Assembly (NCBI RefSeq): GCF_004104355.1
Contig: NZ_RJLM01000005.1
Span: 62,001-126,000, forward strand
Source: Photobacterium chitinilyticum
GTDB taxonomy: Bacteria > Pseudomonadota > Gammaproteobacteria > Enterobacterales > Vibrionaceae
DNA length: 64,000 nt
Direction of reading: 5' to 3'
Shown: one piece after another, positions 50,192 to 59,394 of the stretch
Layout: every line of letters starts with the position of its first letter
How positions within the stretch are numbered: position 1 is the first letter of the stretch
Made by a program: the position numbers and the translations under genes
The notes under the pieces: model-generated
Database searches by the model: none
What the model was told of the DNA's origin: nothing
What the model saw: the letters and a program-made list of their open reading frames with translations, nothing else

Positions 50192-51052
50192 TTATTTTAG
50201 CGGCAGGTAGATATCGGTGATCAATTCATGTTCAGCCACTTCGGGAAAGAAGTTTATGTAATGGAAAAAGCAGGGAAAATCTCGTAGTTCTTCACCGCTT
50301 TCTGGCAACCACTGACCATATAAATAATGGACCTTGGCTCCGAGATCGTCGTGAGAGCCGTAATGCCTGATAACGGCACAACGGCCTGCTGGGATGGTTT
50401 TGTTCACAATACCAAATGTAGTTCCGTTTACAGCTTGTTGGACTTCACCACAAATATCGAATCGAAAGTCCTCTGGAGCTGTGGCTTTTGGATCATCGTA
50501 AATAATCCCGAAGGTCTTGCTGGTAGTGATGGGTGAAAGCCCACTCGTTTTGCGCCATTCAATAAACTGGCTTGCTGACTCATTGACTAGCTCAGGTGCT
50601 GCACGGTGTTCTTTCACCGCGACTTTAGTTTCTTCGAAATGGTTGATATCTACCTTCATGTTCTTCTCCAATACTTTTTCTCTATGGTGATACTGTTGGT
50701 TCCAATGTAACCAATTCGGTTGGTTACGAAATTCAGAAGGTGACTGGGCGAACTCCTTTTTAAATGCACGGGCAAAAGATTCTGGATATTCAAATTTAGC
50801 ATCAAGCGCAATATCGATAATGCGCGTATGCTGGTGGAAAAACAGCTGATAGGCTGCACGTTTAAGCCTTAACTGTTGGATAAATTTGAATACGCCAATT
50901 CCCATATAGTGGCTAAACTGCCGGTGAAAATGGTACTTAGAGAAGTTGGCCACTTTGCTTAGCTCTGCAACGGTTAAGTTGTCATCAAGGTGGGTGTATA
51001 TGTAATTACACACCTTGTCCATTCTTTTTTGATAACTTTCAGTTACTTGCAC
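50192..51052 (-). CDS. AraC-family regulator with GyrI-like effector domain
   Basis: From the GTG at 51052 the protein has 286 residues. The N-terminal 105 residues are an AraC double helix-turn-helix (VCNYIYTHLDDNLTVAELSK, FSKYHFHRQFSHYMGIGVFK and FARAFKKEFAQSPSEFRNQP). Residues about 125-285 are a GyrI-like small-molecule-binding domain (TTFGIVNKTIPAGRCAVIRH, FPCFFHYINFFPEVAEHELI), as in Rob/SoxS-related regulators of multidrug response. AAGGG lies 6 bases before this GTG. A GTG 8 codons earlier (51076) is the other choice. The ligand is unknown. It is divergent from the response regulator gene. Confidence 0.85.
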   Translation of the reverse strand: MQVTESYQKRMDKVCNYIYTHLDDNLTVAELSKVANFSKYHFHRQFSHYMGIGVFKFIQQLRLKRAAYQLFFHQHTRIIDIALDAKFEYPESFARAFKKEFAQSPSEFRNQPNWLHWNQQYHHREKVLEKNMKVDINHFEETKVAVKEHRAAPELVNESASQFIEWRKTSGLSPITTSKTFGIIYDDPKATAPEDFRFDICGEVQQAVNGTTFGIVNKTIPAGRCAVIRHYGSHDDLGAKVHYLYGQWLPESGEELRDFPCFFHYINFFPEVAEHELITDIYLPLK

Positions 51053-51311
51053 GTTATACCCTTCTATTGCACACACCGAGTCTCTACCAATCCGCTTTCT
51101 GAATGTTTGCTAGTATCCCCATGTTGAAAGTGAACATCCTGACAGATATTGCTGACTTGGATAAGTGCCGAGCATTTGAGTTTGCTAACAACAGGCGGTA
51201 ATTGAGTGTGTTATTATTCCTTTGAATAATAAATAAAAGCCGAAGGGCGCGCAAAAGCAATACAGTGGGGGCTGACCTCCATAGTTAAAGCATGGCTGTA
51301 TACGAGAACCT

Positions 51312-52043
51312 ATGAATTACCAAATTTTGATTGTTGAAGATGATCCTATTTTAAGGATGAAGATTAAGGGGCACTTTGCTCAAGCTGGCTATGCCATTTT
51401 TGAGGCTGATAACGGTGCGGTGATGAAAGAGATTCTGAGCAATGAAAAAATTGATCTGATTCTGTTGGATATCAACCTACCAGGGGAGGATGGAATCCAG
51501 CTTACCCGCGAGGTCAGAAATACATCTGATATCGCTATCATTATGGTTACTGGTCGCATTGATCCAATAGACCGAATTTTAGGGTTAGAAATGGGAGCCG
51601 ATGATTATGTTACCAAGCCTGTCGAACCTCGAGAGTTACTGGTACGTGCGAAAAACTTGTTATGGAGAATTCAGCTTACCCGTGATGCTCTGCAACAGGC
51701 AGAGGCTGCATGGTCACAATTAGAAAAGGATGATAGTCGATTCTGCTTCAAGGATTTTGAATTCGATGTTGCTCAGCGGCAATTATCTAAAGGCAGTGAA
51801 GCAATAAAACTTACCAAGGCCGAATATGAATTACTGGTTGCTTTTATTACTCACCCAAGCCGAGTACTGAGCCGAGGCCGGTTGCTGAACTTGATCTCAC
51901 ACCGGGTTGATGCGCCCAGTGATCGTACGATTGACGTTTTGGTACGTAGGTTAAGAAATAAAATGGAAGACAATATTAAAAACCCAAAAATATTTATCAC
52001 GGTACATGGTGAAGGTTACCTCTTTGCCCCTGAGGTTGTTTAA
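51312..52043 (+). CDS. OmpR-family response regulator (TorR-like)
   Basis: A 243-residue response regulator. The receiver domain has [11 protein letters not shown], phosphoacceptor Asp53 in [13 protein letters not shown], Thr in IIMVTGR and Lys in YVTKPVEP. The C-terminal winged helix (residues about 140-240) has [25 protein letters not shown] and [17 protein letters not shown], ending [11 protein letters not shown]. The overall match is to the TorR/ArcA type. It precedes the hybrid kinase gene by four bases, so kinase and regulator form an operon and are presumed partners through the kinase's Hpt domain. Its target genes are unknown. Confidence 0.9.
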   Translation: MNYQILIVEDDPILRMKIKGHFAQAGYAIFEADNGAVMKEILSNEKIDLILLDINLPGEDGIQLTREVRNTSDIAIIMVTGRIDPIDRILGLEMGADDYVTKPVEPRELLVRAKNLLWRIQLTRDALQQAEAAWSQLEKDDSRFCFKDFEFDVAQRQLSKGSEAIKLTKAEYELLVAFITHPSRVLSRGRLLNLISHRVDAPSDRTIDVLVRRLRNKMEDNIKNPKIFITVHGEGYLFAPEVV

Positions 52044-52047
52044 TGTT

Positions 52048-55000
52048 ATGAGCTTTACAATAAAAGCCAAGCTTTCATTTCTTATGTGTGCATCATTACT
52101 GACAATGAGTGGTTTTTTCATTACTAGTTTGATAAATACAGAAAAATCAGTTCTTGAGGCTGAGGAAAGAAATGTGAGTGTTAAGGTGGCTAAGTTGTTA
52201 AATGATAACTTGAAAGGCCAGGTTGATACCGTTACTCGCTCGCTTTCGTATTACTATGAAAACTCGAAACTAGAAAATATTAAGGCAGAATTAGCAACAG
52301 ATATTTCGGCGTTTCGAGACACGATTGATAGTATTTATCGTAATAGTACCTCTGCTACCGAGGCTGAAACTAGCATTCAGGCGTTTATTAATCAATATCG
52401 GTGGGGGGATGGCCGATATATTTTTGCCTATGATGCTACGTCTATAGTGAATAAGGCTAATGGGATTAATGTTAGCATCATAGGCACCAGTGCCTATGAT
52501 AAGAAAGATACTAATGGTAACTATTATGCGCGAAACGTTGTTAGTGCAGCGAAAGCCAATGCGATTGGGTTTACCAGTTATCATTTTCTAAACCCGGTAA
52601 CGAGAAATGTTGAGGAGAAACTGACGGCCTCAGTTTATTTCGAACCTTTGGATTTGGTTGTTGCGACAGGTGAGTACATCAGCACGCTCAGGAAAGATGA
52701 AGTTGAGGCAGCTCTTAAAACCATTAGCTCGTCTAAATACGGCAAAAATGGCTATTTTTGGGTGCAGAATGAACACGGTAGAATCCTGGCTCATCCGGAT
52801 CAGTCTATTGTTGGAACGATTATTTTAGCGACGACCAAAAAAGTAGCTGAAAGAATAAAAGGCAACTCCGAGGCTTTTGTTAAAACTTTTCATAAAAACC
52901 CAACGACTCAAAAAGCCGAAAATAAATTTGTGTATGCCCGAAATATTTTTCCGGAGTGGGGGTGGACAATTGCGACTGGAACCTATGATAGCGACCTTAC
53001 AAGCATTCAAGATGGGTTGACTAGTGCAACGGAAGAGATCTTTAATGACAAGGTATATATGAGCATAGCTACTTCTGCAGCATTGCTTATTATAGCCTTG
53101 TTAATTGCGACTTGGTCTATCAATAAGATCGTTAAAGGCTTAGTCATGCTCAGAGAGCGTATTGATACGTTATCGACCGGCGAAGCTGATTTAACGTCGC
53201 GAATCGACATTACATCACATGATGAATTGGGTGATATTGGTAACTCGGTAAACAATTTCATCAGTTATTTGCAATCGATGACTCTGGAAATATCGCAAGC
53301 CTCTGCACATATCACTGACAGTATAATGCCTATCCCCGAGGTAGCTTCGGGTGATAAATCCGTAGCTCATCTGAAAGCGGATGATATATCAACTTTGACA
53401 AATCCAGATGTTCTGGAACCATCTGGAAGTATGACGGCGGCAATAAAAAAACTTGCGGCAGGTGATCTATCTGTCGATATTCCGAGGGGGGAAGGTGAAG
53501 ATATTGGACATCTCGCCGACGCTATATCGGTATTTAAGAAAAATGCGCTTGCCTTACAAGAGCATCAAAATGAACTGCAAAAGTTAGTAGATGACCGTAC
53601 TGCCCAGCTTACAGAGGCCAATAATGCTTTGAATAGTGAGGTTATTAAACATGCTAAAGCACGAGATCAAGCCGAGCAAGCCAGCAAGGCCAAGTCGACA
53701 TTCCTTGCCCATATGAGCCATGAGATCCGTACCCCCATGAATGGGATAATGGGGACGCTGAACCTTCTTGATAGTACATGCTTGGATAGCGAACAAAAGC
53801 ACTATACCAAAACCATTATATCGTCTGGCGAGATCCTGATGGGCGTGCTTAATAATGTTTTGGATTATTCAAAAATAGAAGCCGGGCACTTTGATGTTAA
53901 TAATACAAACTTCCGTACCAGCACGATTGCAGCCAATGTTGTAAATATGTTCAAAGCGAGAGCAAGAGAAAAGAACATTGAACTGACTTATGTAATTGCA
54001 GATGATGTCCCTATTAATTTGTTTGGTGACTTCAATAAAATCATTCAAATCCTTATTAATTTAGTGGGCAACGCAATTAAATTTACTCACCAAGGCTTTG
54101 TAACAATCCAAGTGCTGCTTGAGGAGCAACAGGCAGAAGAACAATTGTTACTTAGGTTCGAGGTTTTAGACACCGGAAAAGGGATCCCGAAAGAAAAGCA
54201 TGCCGCTATCTTTATGCCTTTTGAACAGGCCACTCAATCAGAGCGCGGTACTGGACTAGGTTTGTCTATCAGTAAGCGGTTTGCTGAGATGTTGGGTGGG
54301 GAATTAACGGTATACAGTGAGCCGGGCATTGGAAGCCGGTTTATTTTTACTTTACCATTAAGTACTGCCGAGGAGGGTGTACTTATATTGGCCAACGAAT
54401 CCGTCCCCCTTGTTGTTCCGCCATTGAATATCTTGCTTGTTGAAGATAACGAAACTAACGTGCTGGTTGCTAAAGGTTTTCTGAACAGGCTTGGCCATAA
54501 TGTTGTTGTCGCCATGTCGGGAGAGGCTGCCGAAGCTATTATTGAAAATCACGATATCGATATTATATTGATGGATATTAACCTACCGGATACTGATGGG
54601 GTTACGCTGACTCATAGACTTAGAGATAAAGTGAATTGGCGGATACCAACTATCGCGTTCTCAGCCCATGTGTTCAGGCAAGAAATTGAATCATATCTAG
54701 AGGCAGGCTTAGATGGGTTCCTGGGTAAACCTGTACAGTTTGATCAATTACAAACCATTATTACGAATGTTTATAATGGCCACTTCAACAAGGTTGAGAT
54801 GAGTGAAAATGTTACCGCAGTGCCAACTGCGAGTATAGCAACACTTTTTGATCACTCGGTATTAGAACAAGATAGGCAAACTCTAGGGAATGAGCTTGTT
54901 TACGAAATGGTCGCTATGTTCTACGAGCGCTCAGCCAGCTTAGTCAAAGATATTCAAGTCTACGGCTCTGCAGAAACTCTTGAGCGGGCCGCTCATAGCC

Positions 55001-55191
55001 TTAAAAGCTCTGCGGGAGCCGTTGGATTAATTGCACTAAGCAAAGCCTGTGAGGAACTGGAAATAGCTTGTAAGACAGGGGCTGATGAACAAGAATTAAA
55101 GTTGTTCTCCAAGGCATTGTTGTCTATCTATGCACCTTCTATTGATAAGTTAAAAGTGGAGTTTCATAATACCCAGCAGAGTAGTCCCTAA
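52048..55191 (+). CDS. Hybrid sensor histidine kinase (TorS-like) with chemoreceptor-type Cache sensor
   Basis: A 1,047-residue phosphorelay kinase. In order: membrane segment 1 (residues about 8-28); a periplasmic Cache sensor to about 335 ([54 protein letters not shown]); membrane segment 2 (about 335-358); HAMP ([14 protein letters not shown]); a second HAMP-like segment ([15 protein letters not shown], about 460-510); a coiled coil; HisKA with His558 in [12 protein letters not shown]; HATPase ([12 protein letters not shown]); receiver with Asp843 in [11 protein letters not shown]; and Hpt with His983 in [10 protein letters not shown]. Phosphate would flow His-Asp-His to the adjacent regulator. 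Everything up to the first HAMP closely resembles the chemoreceptor at 56138. Confidence 0.9.
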   Translation: MSFTIKAKLSFLMCASLLTMSGFFITSLINTEKSVLEAEERNVSVKVAKLLNDNLKGQVDTVTRSLSYYYENSKLENIKAELATDISAFRDTIDSIYRNSTSATEAETSIQAFINQYRWGDGRYIFAYDATSIVNKANGINVSIIGTSAYDKKDTNGNYYARNVVSAAKANAIGFTSYHFLNPVTRNVEEKLTASVYFEPLDLVVATGEYISTLRKDEVEAALKTISSSKYGKNGYFWVQNEHGRILAHPDQSIVGTIILATTKKVAERIKGNSEAFVKTFHKNPTTQKAENKFVYARNIFPEWGWTIATGTYDSDLTSIQDGLTSATEEIFNDKVYMSIATSAALLIIALLIATWSINKIVKGLVMLRERIDTLSTGEADLTSRIDITSHDELGDIGNSVNNFISYLQSMTLEISQASAHITDSIMPIPEVASGDKSVAHLKADDISTLTNPDVLEPSGSMTAAIKKLAAGDLSVDIPRGEGEDIGHLADAISVFKKNALALQEHQNELQKLVDDRTAQLTEANNALNSEVIKHAKARDQAEQASKAKSTFLAHMSHEIRTPMNGIMGTLNLLDSTCLDSEQKHYTKTIISSGEILMGVLNNVLDYSKIEAGHFDVNNTNFRTSTIAANVVNMFKARAREKNIELTYVIADDVPINLFGDFNKIIQILINLVGNAIKFTHQGFVTIQVLLEEQQAEEQLLLRFEVLDTGKGIPKEKHAAIFMPFEQATQSERGTGLGLSISKRFAEMLGGELTVYSEPGIGSRFIFTLPLSTAEEGVLILANESVPLVVPPLNILLVEDNETNVLVAKGFLNRLGHNVVVAMSGEAAEAIIENHDIDIILMDINLPDTDGVTLTHRLRDKVNWRIPTIAFSAHVFRQEIESYLEAGLDGFLGKPVQFDQLQTIITNVYNGHFNKVEMSENVTAVPTASIATLFDHSVLEQDRQTLGNELVYEMVAMFYERSASLVKDIQVYGSAETLERAAHSLKSSAGAVGLIALSKACEELEIACKTGADEQELKLFSKALLSIYAPSIDKLKVEFHNTQQSSP

Positions 55192-55212
55192 GGGGCTGTG
55201 TCGGATAAATCG

Positions 55213-55241
55213 AAAAGGGATGCCATCTGGCATCCCTTTTT
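55213..55241 (+). terminator. Intrinsic terminator after the kinase gene
   Basis: AAAAGGGATGCC and GGCATCCCTTTT form a perfect 12-bp stem around ATCT, ending in a T run. A strong terminator separating the kinase operon from aphA. Confidence 0.92.
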
Positions 55242-55453
55242 GCGATTACTGATCCGCGCTCTAACAATATTGACGTTCATACAACCCAACAGGTAATTCT
55301 GTTCATATTTTTACTCAATTCTTTATTACTTGTTCCCAAAAAATATGCATCATTGATATGGCAACTGATTGCTTTTGAGCTGTAACGGAAGCAGACGGTA
55401 ACGATAGCTTCTGAAGAGCTTATATTATTATATTTTTCAAAAGGATGGAAAAG

Positions 55454-56035
55454 ATGTCATTATCACACGTAATTTTAACGGTACTTAGCAGCCGTGATGT
55501 AACTGGTTACGATATCACGAAAGAGTTTTCCCATAGTATTGGCTATTTTTGGAAGGCAAGTCATCAACAGGTGTATCGCGAACTGAATAGAATGGCCGAT
55601 AAGGGATGGGCTAGTTTTCGACACGAACAGCAAGTCAGCAAGCCTGACCGAAAGGTCTATTCCATCACAGATCTAGGACATAAGGCCCTGTTGGAATGGT
55701 TCCGGAAACCAACTCGTACTCCAACTGTTCGCGATGAGTTCTCAGCTAAATTATCTGTTTGTAATTTTCATCACTCAGCGCCTATGCAGCAACAACTCGA
55801 AGCACTGATTCAAGAATCTCATACTTTAATGAACAACTACGAGGAATTGGAAAAAATCTATTTTCCTGATCATAAAAAATTGGATCGTCAGTCACGTCTT
55901 AACCGTTTAACCCTACGCCGTGGCGTACATATTCGACAGGCTTGGGTTAATTGGGCAGAAGAGGTTCTTATTGAGTTAAAAGCGATGGATAGCGCAGTAA
56001 ATACTCAGGTAGAAAAAGACAAAGAGATTGCATAG
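55454..56035 (+). CDS. aphA: PadR-family regulator AphA (low-cell-density quorum-sensing regulator)
   Basis: The start MSLSHVILTVLSSRDVTGYD, then ITKEFSHSIGYFWKASHQQV and YRELNRMADKGWASF form the PadR winged helix. The stretches KPDRKVYSITDLGHKALLEW, TVRDEFSAKLSVC, RLNRLTLRRGVHIRQAW and WAEEVLIELKAM match AphA of vibrios very closely. In V. cholerae AphA activates virulence and biofilm genes at low cell density and is repressed by HapR. ATG 55454 is chosen over 55445 because AAGG lies 9 bases upstream and it gives the AphA N-terminus. The protein is 193 residues against 179 in V. cholerae, owing to a longer C-terminal tail. TATGCA (55344-55349) upstream is a half of the AphA box, but the second half does not match. 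Confidence 0.9.
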   Translation: MSLSHVILTVLSSRDVTGYDITKEFSHSIGYFWKASHQQVYRELNRMADKGWASFRHEQQVSKPDRKVYSITDLGHKALLEWFRKPTRTPTVRDEFSAKLSVCNFHHSAPMQQQLEALIQESHTLMNNYEELEKIYFPDHKKLDRQSRLNRLTLRRGVHIRQAWVNWAEEVLIELKAMDSAVNTQVEKDKEIA

Positions 56036-56137
56036 TAATACAGTTATTACATTATAAGAATATGTTTAAATTACAAATAAAACTATAAGTACAGAAATGG
56101 CACTTTTAGCACAAGAGTACAATTAGAGGTTCACCCA

Positions 56138-58213
56138 ATGAGTTTAACGATAAAAAATAAACTGTATGCACTTTTGTGCGTACCGCTACTCATCATGAGT
56201 CTCTTCTTTATTACAAGTCTATTTAATACTGAAGAGTCTGTCCTTGAGACTGAAAGTAACAACGTACAAGAAAAAGTATCAAAGTTATTAAATGACAATC
56301 TGAAAAATCAGGTTGATACTGTTACTCGCTCAATATCTTATGATTATGAGAGAACTAAGCAGGAAAACATCGAAGCACAGTTAGTCGCGGAAATAACAAC
56401 ATTTAAAAATACAATCGAAAGGTTCTATCGCGAAAGTAGCTCTACAGCTGAGGCTGAAACCATAATTTATGCCTTTATCAACCAATACCGTTGGGATAAT
56501 GGTCGATATATTTTTGCATATGATGCAACATCAATCATTAACAAGGCAAATGGCACTAACAAAAGTATTCTGGGTACCAGCTCCTTTGATAAACAGGACA
56601 CCAATGGTAACTATTATGCCCGTAATATTGTTAGTTCGGCAAAGAGCAATCAAGTTGGCTTCACTAGCTATCATTTCTTGAACCCAAAAACCAATCAATC
56701 CGAGGAAAAGCTAACTGCATCGGTTTATTTTGAACCGTTAAACCTAGTTATAGCAACAGGTGAATATATCAGTGCTCTTAAAGAGGATGGATATCAAGCG
56801 GCTCTGAATACTATTAGCTCTTCAAAGTATGGTCAAAATGGTTACTTCTGGGTGCAAGATAGAAACGGAAAAATTCTAGCTCATCCAGATTCATCGATAA
56901 TAGGCACTGTTATTCCGTCAACAACTAAGAAAGTGGCCGATATTATCGAAGGTAAGCCTGAAGTATTTACAAAAACAGTGCATACCAATCCCACGACGAA
57001 AGAACAAGAAACAAAATTTGTCTATGCTCGAAATATTTTTCCAGAATGGGGCTGGACTATTGCGACGGGAACATATGATAGTGACGTTACTAGTATTCAG
57101 GAAGGTTTGACAAGCGCTACAGCAGAAATTTTTAGTGATAAAGTTTATATGAGCATTTCGATTGCGACTGCCTTGCTCATTCTTGCTCTTCTCGTCGCGG
57201 CCTTTTCAATCAGTAAAATTGTCAAAGGTTTGGTGATCCTTAAAGAGCGTATTGATACGTTATCTACCGGAGAAGCTGACTTAACCTCTCGGATTGAGAT
57301 AACTTCGCGAGATGAGCTTGGCGATATCGGTAATTCTGTTAATAATTTTATTGTTTATCTGCAATCGATGATTCTGGAGATATCTCAAGCCTCTTCGCAT
57401 ATCACTGAAGGTGTTAAGCAGCTAAATGTGCAGTCGGAGCAAAATAACCAGGCATTGATCCAGCATGCCTCTGAAACAGATCAAGTTGTAACTGCTATTA
57501 CTGAAATGAGCTCAACGGCAGACACTGTGGCGCAGAGTGCTACTGAAACGGCGGCCAATACGCAAAAAGCCAATGACGAGGCGTTGATGGCAAAAAATGA
57601 TGTTCTTGAGGCATCGAATAGCATGACACTTTTAGTGGATGAAGTAGATACGGCATCGTCGAGCATTAACACCATGAATGAAAATACCTTACAGGTTGTT
57701 AATGTACTCGGAGTCATTGGTGAAATCGCTGATCAGACAAACTTACTGGCGCTTAATGCGGCTATCGAAGCCGCACGAGCTGGGGAGCAAGGGCGTGGTT
57801 TTGCCGTGGTTGCCGATGAAGTTCGTTCGCTTGCAGCGCGCACCCAAACTAGCACTGCAGAGATTAATGAAATTCTGCTTAAATTGCGTCAAGATGCTTC
57901 CAATGCCGTTGCTGCAATGGAGATTACGAAAGAAAGCTGTGTACGTACCGCTGAAAATGCAGGGCGTGTATCAAACAGTTTGGATTCGATGACCGGCTCG
58001 ATTGTGGAAATAAATGATCTTAGTACTCAGATTGCGACGGCTTCTGAGGAGCAAAGTTTGGTAACCGAAGAAGTTAGCCGAAGTATGAACAATATCCGTG
58101 AGATGGTTCATGACTTAACTCAAAACGGACAGTCTACAGTCGATAGTACACAAAGTTTGGCGGCTGCCAATACGCAATTGAGCGTCTTGGTCAGTAAGTT
58201 TAAACTACAGTAA
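56138..58213 (+). CDS. Methyl-accepting chemotaxis protein sharing its sensor with the hybrid kinase
   Basis: A 691-residue chemoreceptor. Membrane segment 1 (residues about 8-28), a periplasmic Cache-type sensor to about 335 ([55 protein letters not shown]) and membrane segment 2 come first. HAMP ([18 protein letters not shown]) and the signalling hairpin [20 protein letters not shown] follow. AGAGGT lies 7 bases before the ATG. Residues 1 to about 430 align without visible long gaps with the N-terminus of the kinase encoded at 52048. The ligand is unknown; by the shared sensor it should be the same or a related molecule. It ends at a terminator. Confidence 0.93.
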   Translation: MSLTIKNKLYALLCVPLLIMSLFFITSLFNTEESVLETESNNVQEKVSKLLNDNLKNQVDTVTRSISYDYERTKQENIEAQLVAEITTFKNTIERFYRESSSTAEAETIIYAFINQYRWDNGRYIFAYDATSIINKANGTNKSILGTSSFDKQDTNGNYYARNIVSSAKSNQVGFTSYHFLNPKTNQSEEKLTASVYFEPLNLVIATGEYISALKEDGYQAALNTISSSKYGQNGYFWVQDRNGKILAHPDSSIIGTVIPSTTKKVADIIEGKPEVFTKTVHTNPTTKEQETKFVYARNIFPEWGWTIATGTYDSDVTSIQEGLTSATAEIFSDKVYMSISIATALLILALLVAAFSISKIVKGLVILKERIDTLSTGEADLTSRIEITSRDELGDIGNSVNNFIVYLQSMILEISQASSHITEGVKQLNVQSEQNNQALIQHASETDQVVTAITEMSSTADTVAQSATETAANTQKANDEALMAKNDVLEASNSMTLLVDEVDTASSSINTMNENTLQVVNVLGVIGEIADQTNLLALNAAIEAARAGEQGRGFAVVADEVRSLAARTQTSTAEINEILLKLRQDASNAVAAMEITKESCVRTAENAGRVSNSLDSMTGSIVEINDLSTQIATASEEQSLVTEEVSRSMNNIREMVHDLTQNGQSTVDSTQSLAAANTQLSVLVSKFKLQ

Positions 58214-58275
58214 GGTTTTTAGTTCAATACAAAAGTAGCTAGTAACCTTGCATTTTGTACCATGATGGTAAATCT

Positions 58276-58312
58276 ATAGCAGCAGTGGTTTCCTCTGCTG
58301 CTATTTTATTTT
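58276..58312 (+). terminator. Intrinsic terminator after the chemoreceptor
   Basis: ATAGCAGCAG and CTGCTGCTAT form a perfect 10-bp stem with a 9-base loop, followed by a T-rich tract. A good terminator. No gene is seen between it and folD. Confidence 0.85.
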
Positions 58313-58500
58313 TCTAAAGTAATCGACTAGGCAAGTGGTGCAACAATTCTTGTCATGTCTGCTAATGTTTTTATGAATTTCTTGATTATTGTATTTCACT
58401 GGGTGTATAAGAGTGAGTATTACTCGATAACGACAGTTTCCTTGTTCTAACGCAATGTGTAAGCAAAATCAGTTGGTTATAAAGCAAGGACAAGTCACAA

Positions 58501-59319
58501 ATGCCAAGAAAAATGAAATCAGTTATAAACACAATTTATGAATCAAAACTTGCAGAGTTAAAAAGCAAAATTGATACTCTTCATGCACCAGTTAAGCTTA
58601 CTATCGTAACCGTTGGTGATGATCCGGCAAGTAAAGTATATGTTCGCAATAAAATCCGCCTCTTTGATGAGCTAGGTCTTGAATGTAATCATGTCATTCT
58701 TGCTGAAGAATCAACGAAGCAAGCAGACCTCGATGTGCTTGCACAGAAAGCCAAGCATCCTATTTTATTTCAACTTCCGTTGCCAAACGGGCTAATTGCA
58801 CCGGATCTTCCTGCTCATGTTGATGTTGATGGTTTCGGCTCAGAGGCTCTAGGCCAACTGGTATTAGGGCAGAACGCCGTTCTTCCTTGCACTGTACAAG
58901 CGACGATAGATATTATTTCTGCGCATTGTGGTGAGTACAACTTTTCAGGGTTGAAAGTGGCCGTGGTTGGCCGTAGCAATATCGTCGGTAAACCTCTGGC
59001 TATTGAGCTAATTAATCGTCAAAGTACGGTAGCAAGCTTTAACAGCTGTTCTGATCTCGCTGCAGTCGATTGGAATAGATATGATGTTATCGTGGTAGCA
59101 ACGGGGGCTCACGGTATTTTGGACAACTCCCAGTTTATTGAAGGTCAGCTTATCATCGATGTGGGGATCAACCGCGTTGACGGCAAACTGGTGGGAGACA
59201 TCAAGCATCATGACGGAATTTTCTCTGCGGCAGCAATCACACCAGTACCTGGAGGAGTAGGTCGGCTGACTTGTCTGCATGTTTTGGGTAATGCGATTAA
59301 ACTTGCCGAGTGCCCATAG
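58501..59319 (+). CDS. FolD-like methylenetetrahydrofolate dehydrogenase/cyclohydrolase paralogue
   Basis: A 272-residue FolD homologue. It keeps the catalytic Tyr and Lys in ASKVYVRNKIRLFDELG, FQLPLPNGL, VDVDGF, the NADP-loop VVGRSNIVGKPLAIEL, and TPVPGGVGRLT. However, the family's PCTP-G block is PCTVQA, the usual PKKDVDG is PAHVDVDG, and PGGVGPMT is PGGVGRLT. The protein is also slightly shorter than the usual 285-300. These changes suggest a second, diverged copy rather than the housekeeping folD, which would be elsewhere. It interconverts methylene- and methenyl/formyl-tetrahydrofolate if active. AAGGAC lies 10 bases before the ATG. It is monocistronic and convergent with the YfcC gene. 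Confidence 0.8.
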   Translation: MPRKMKSVINTIYESKLAELKSKIDTLHAPVKLTIVTVGDDPASKVYVRNKIRLFDELGLECNHVILAEESTKQADLDVLAQKAKHPILFQLPLPNGLIAPDLPAHVDVDGFGSEALGQLVLGQNAVLPCTVQATIDIISAHCGEYNFSGLKVAVVGRSNIVGKPLAIELINRQSTVASFNSCSDLAAVDWNRYDVIVVATGAHGILDNSQFIEGQLIIDVGINRVDGKLVGDIKHHDGIFSAAAITPVPGGVGRLTCLHVLGNAIKLAECP

Positions 59320-59339
59320 TACTGATCCATGTTGTATAT

Positions 59340-59364
59340 CGGGCTCAACATAAGGTTGAGCCCG
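59340..59364. terminator. Hairpin between convergent folD-like and YfcC genes
   Basis: CGGGCTCAAC and GTTGAGCCCG form a perfect 10-bp stem around ATAAG, 21 bases after the folD-like stop and 30 bases from the yfcC-type stop. No T tract on the plus side; probably bidirectional. Confidence 0.7.
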
Positions 59365-59394
59365 AGACCGTAAGCATGTTTATTCTAATAATAA

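Noticed and set aside
55340-55370. An AphA autoregulatory box upstream of aphA.
   Set aside because: TATGCA is present, but the second half (TNCNNA at 6 bases) does not match, so it is only a half-site.
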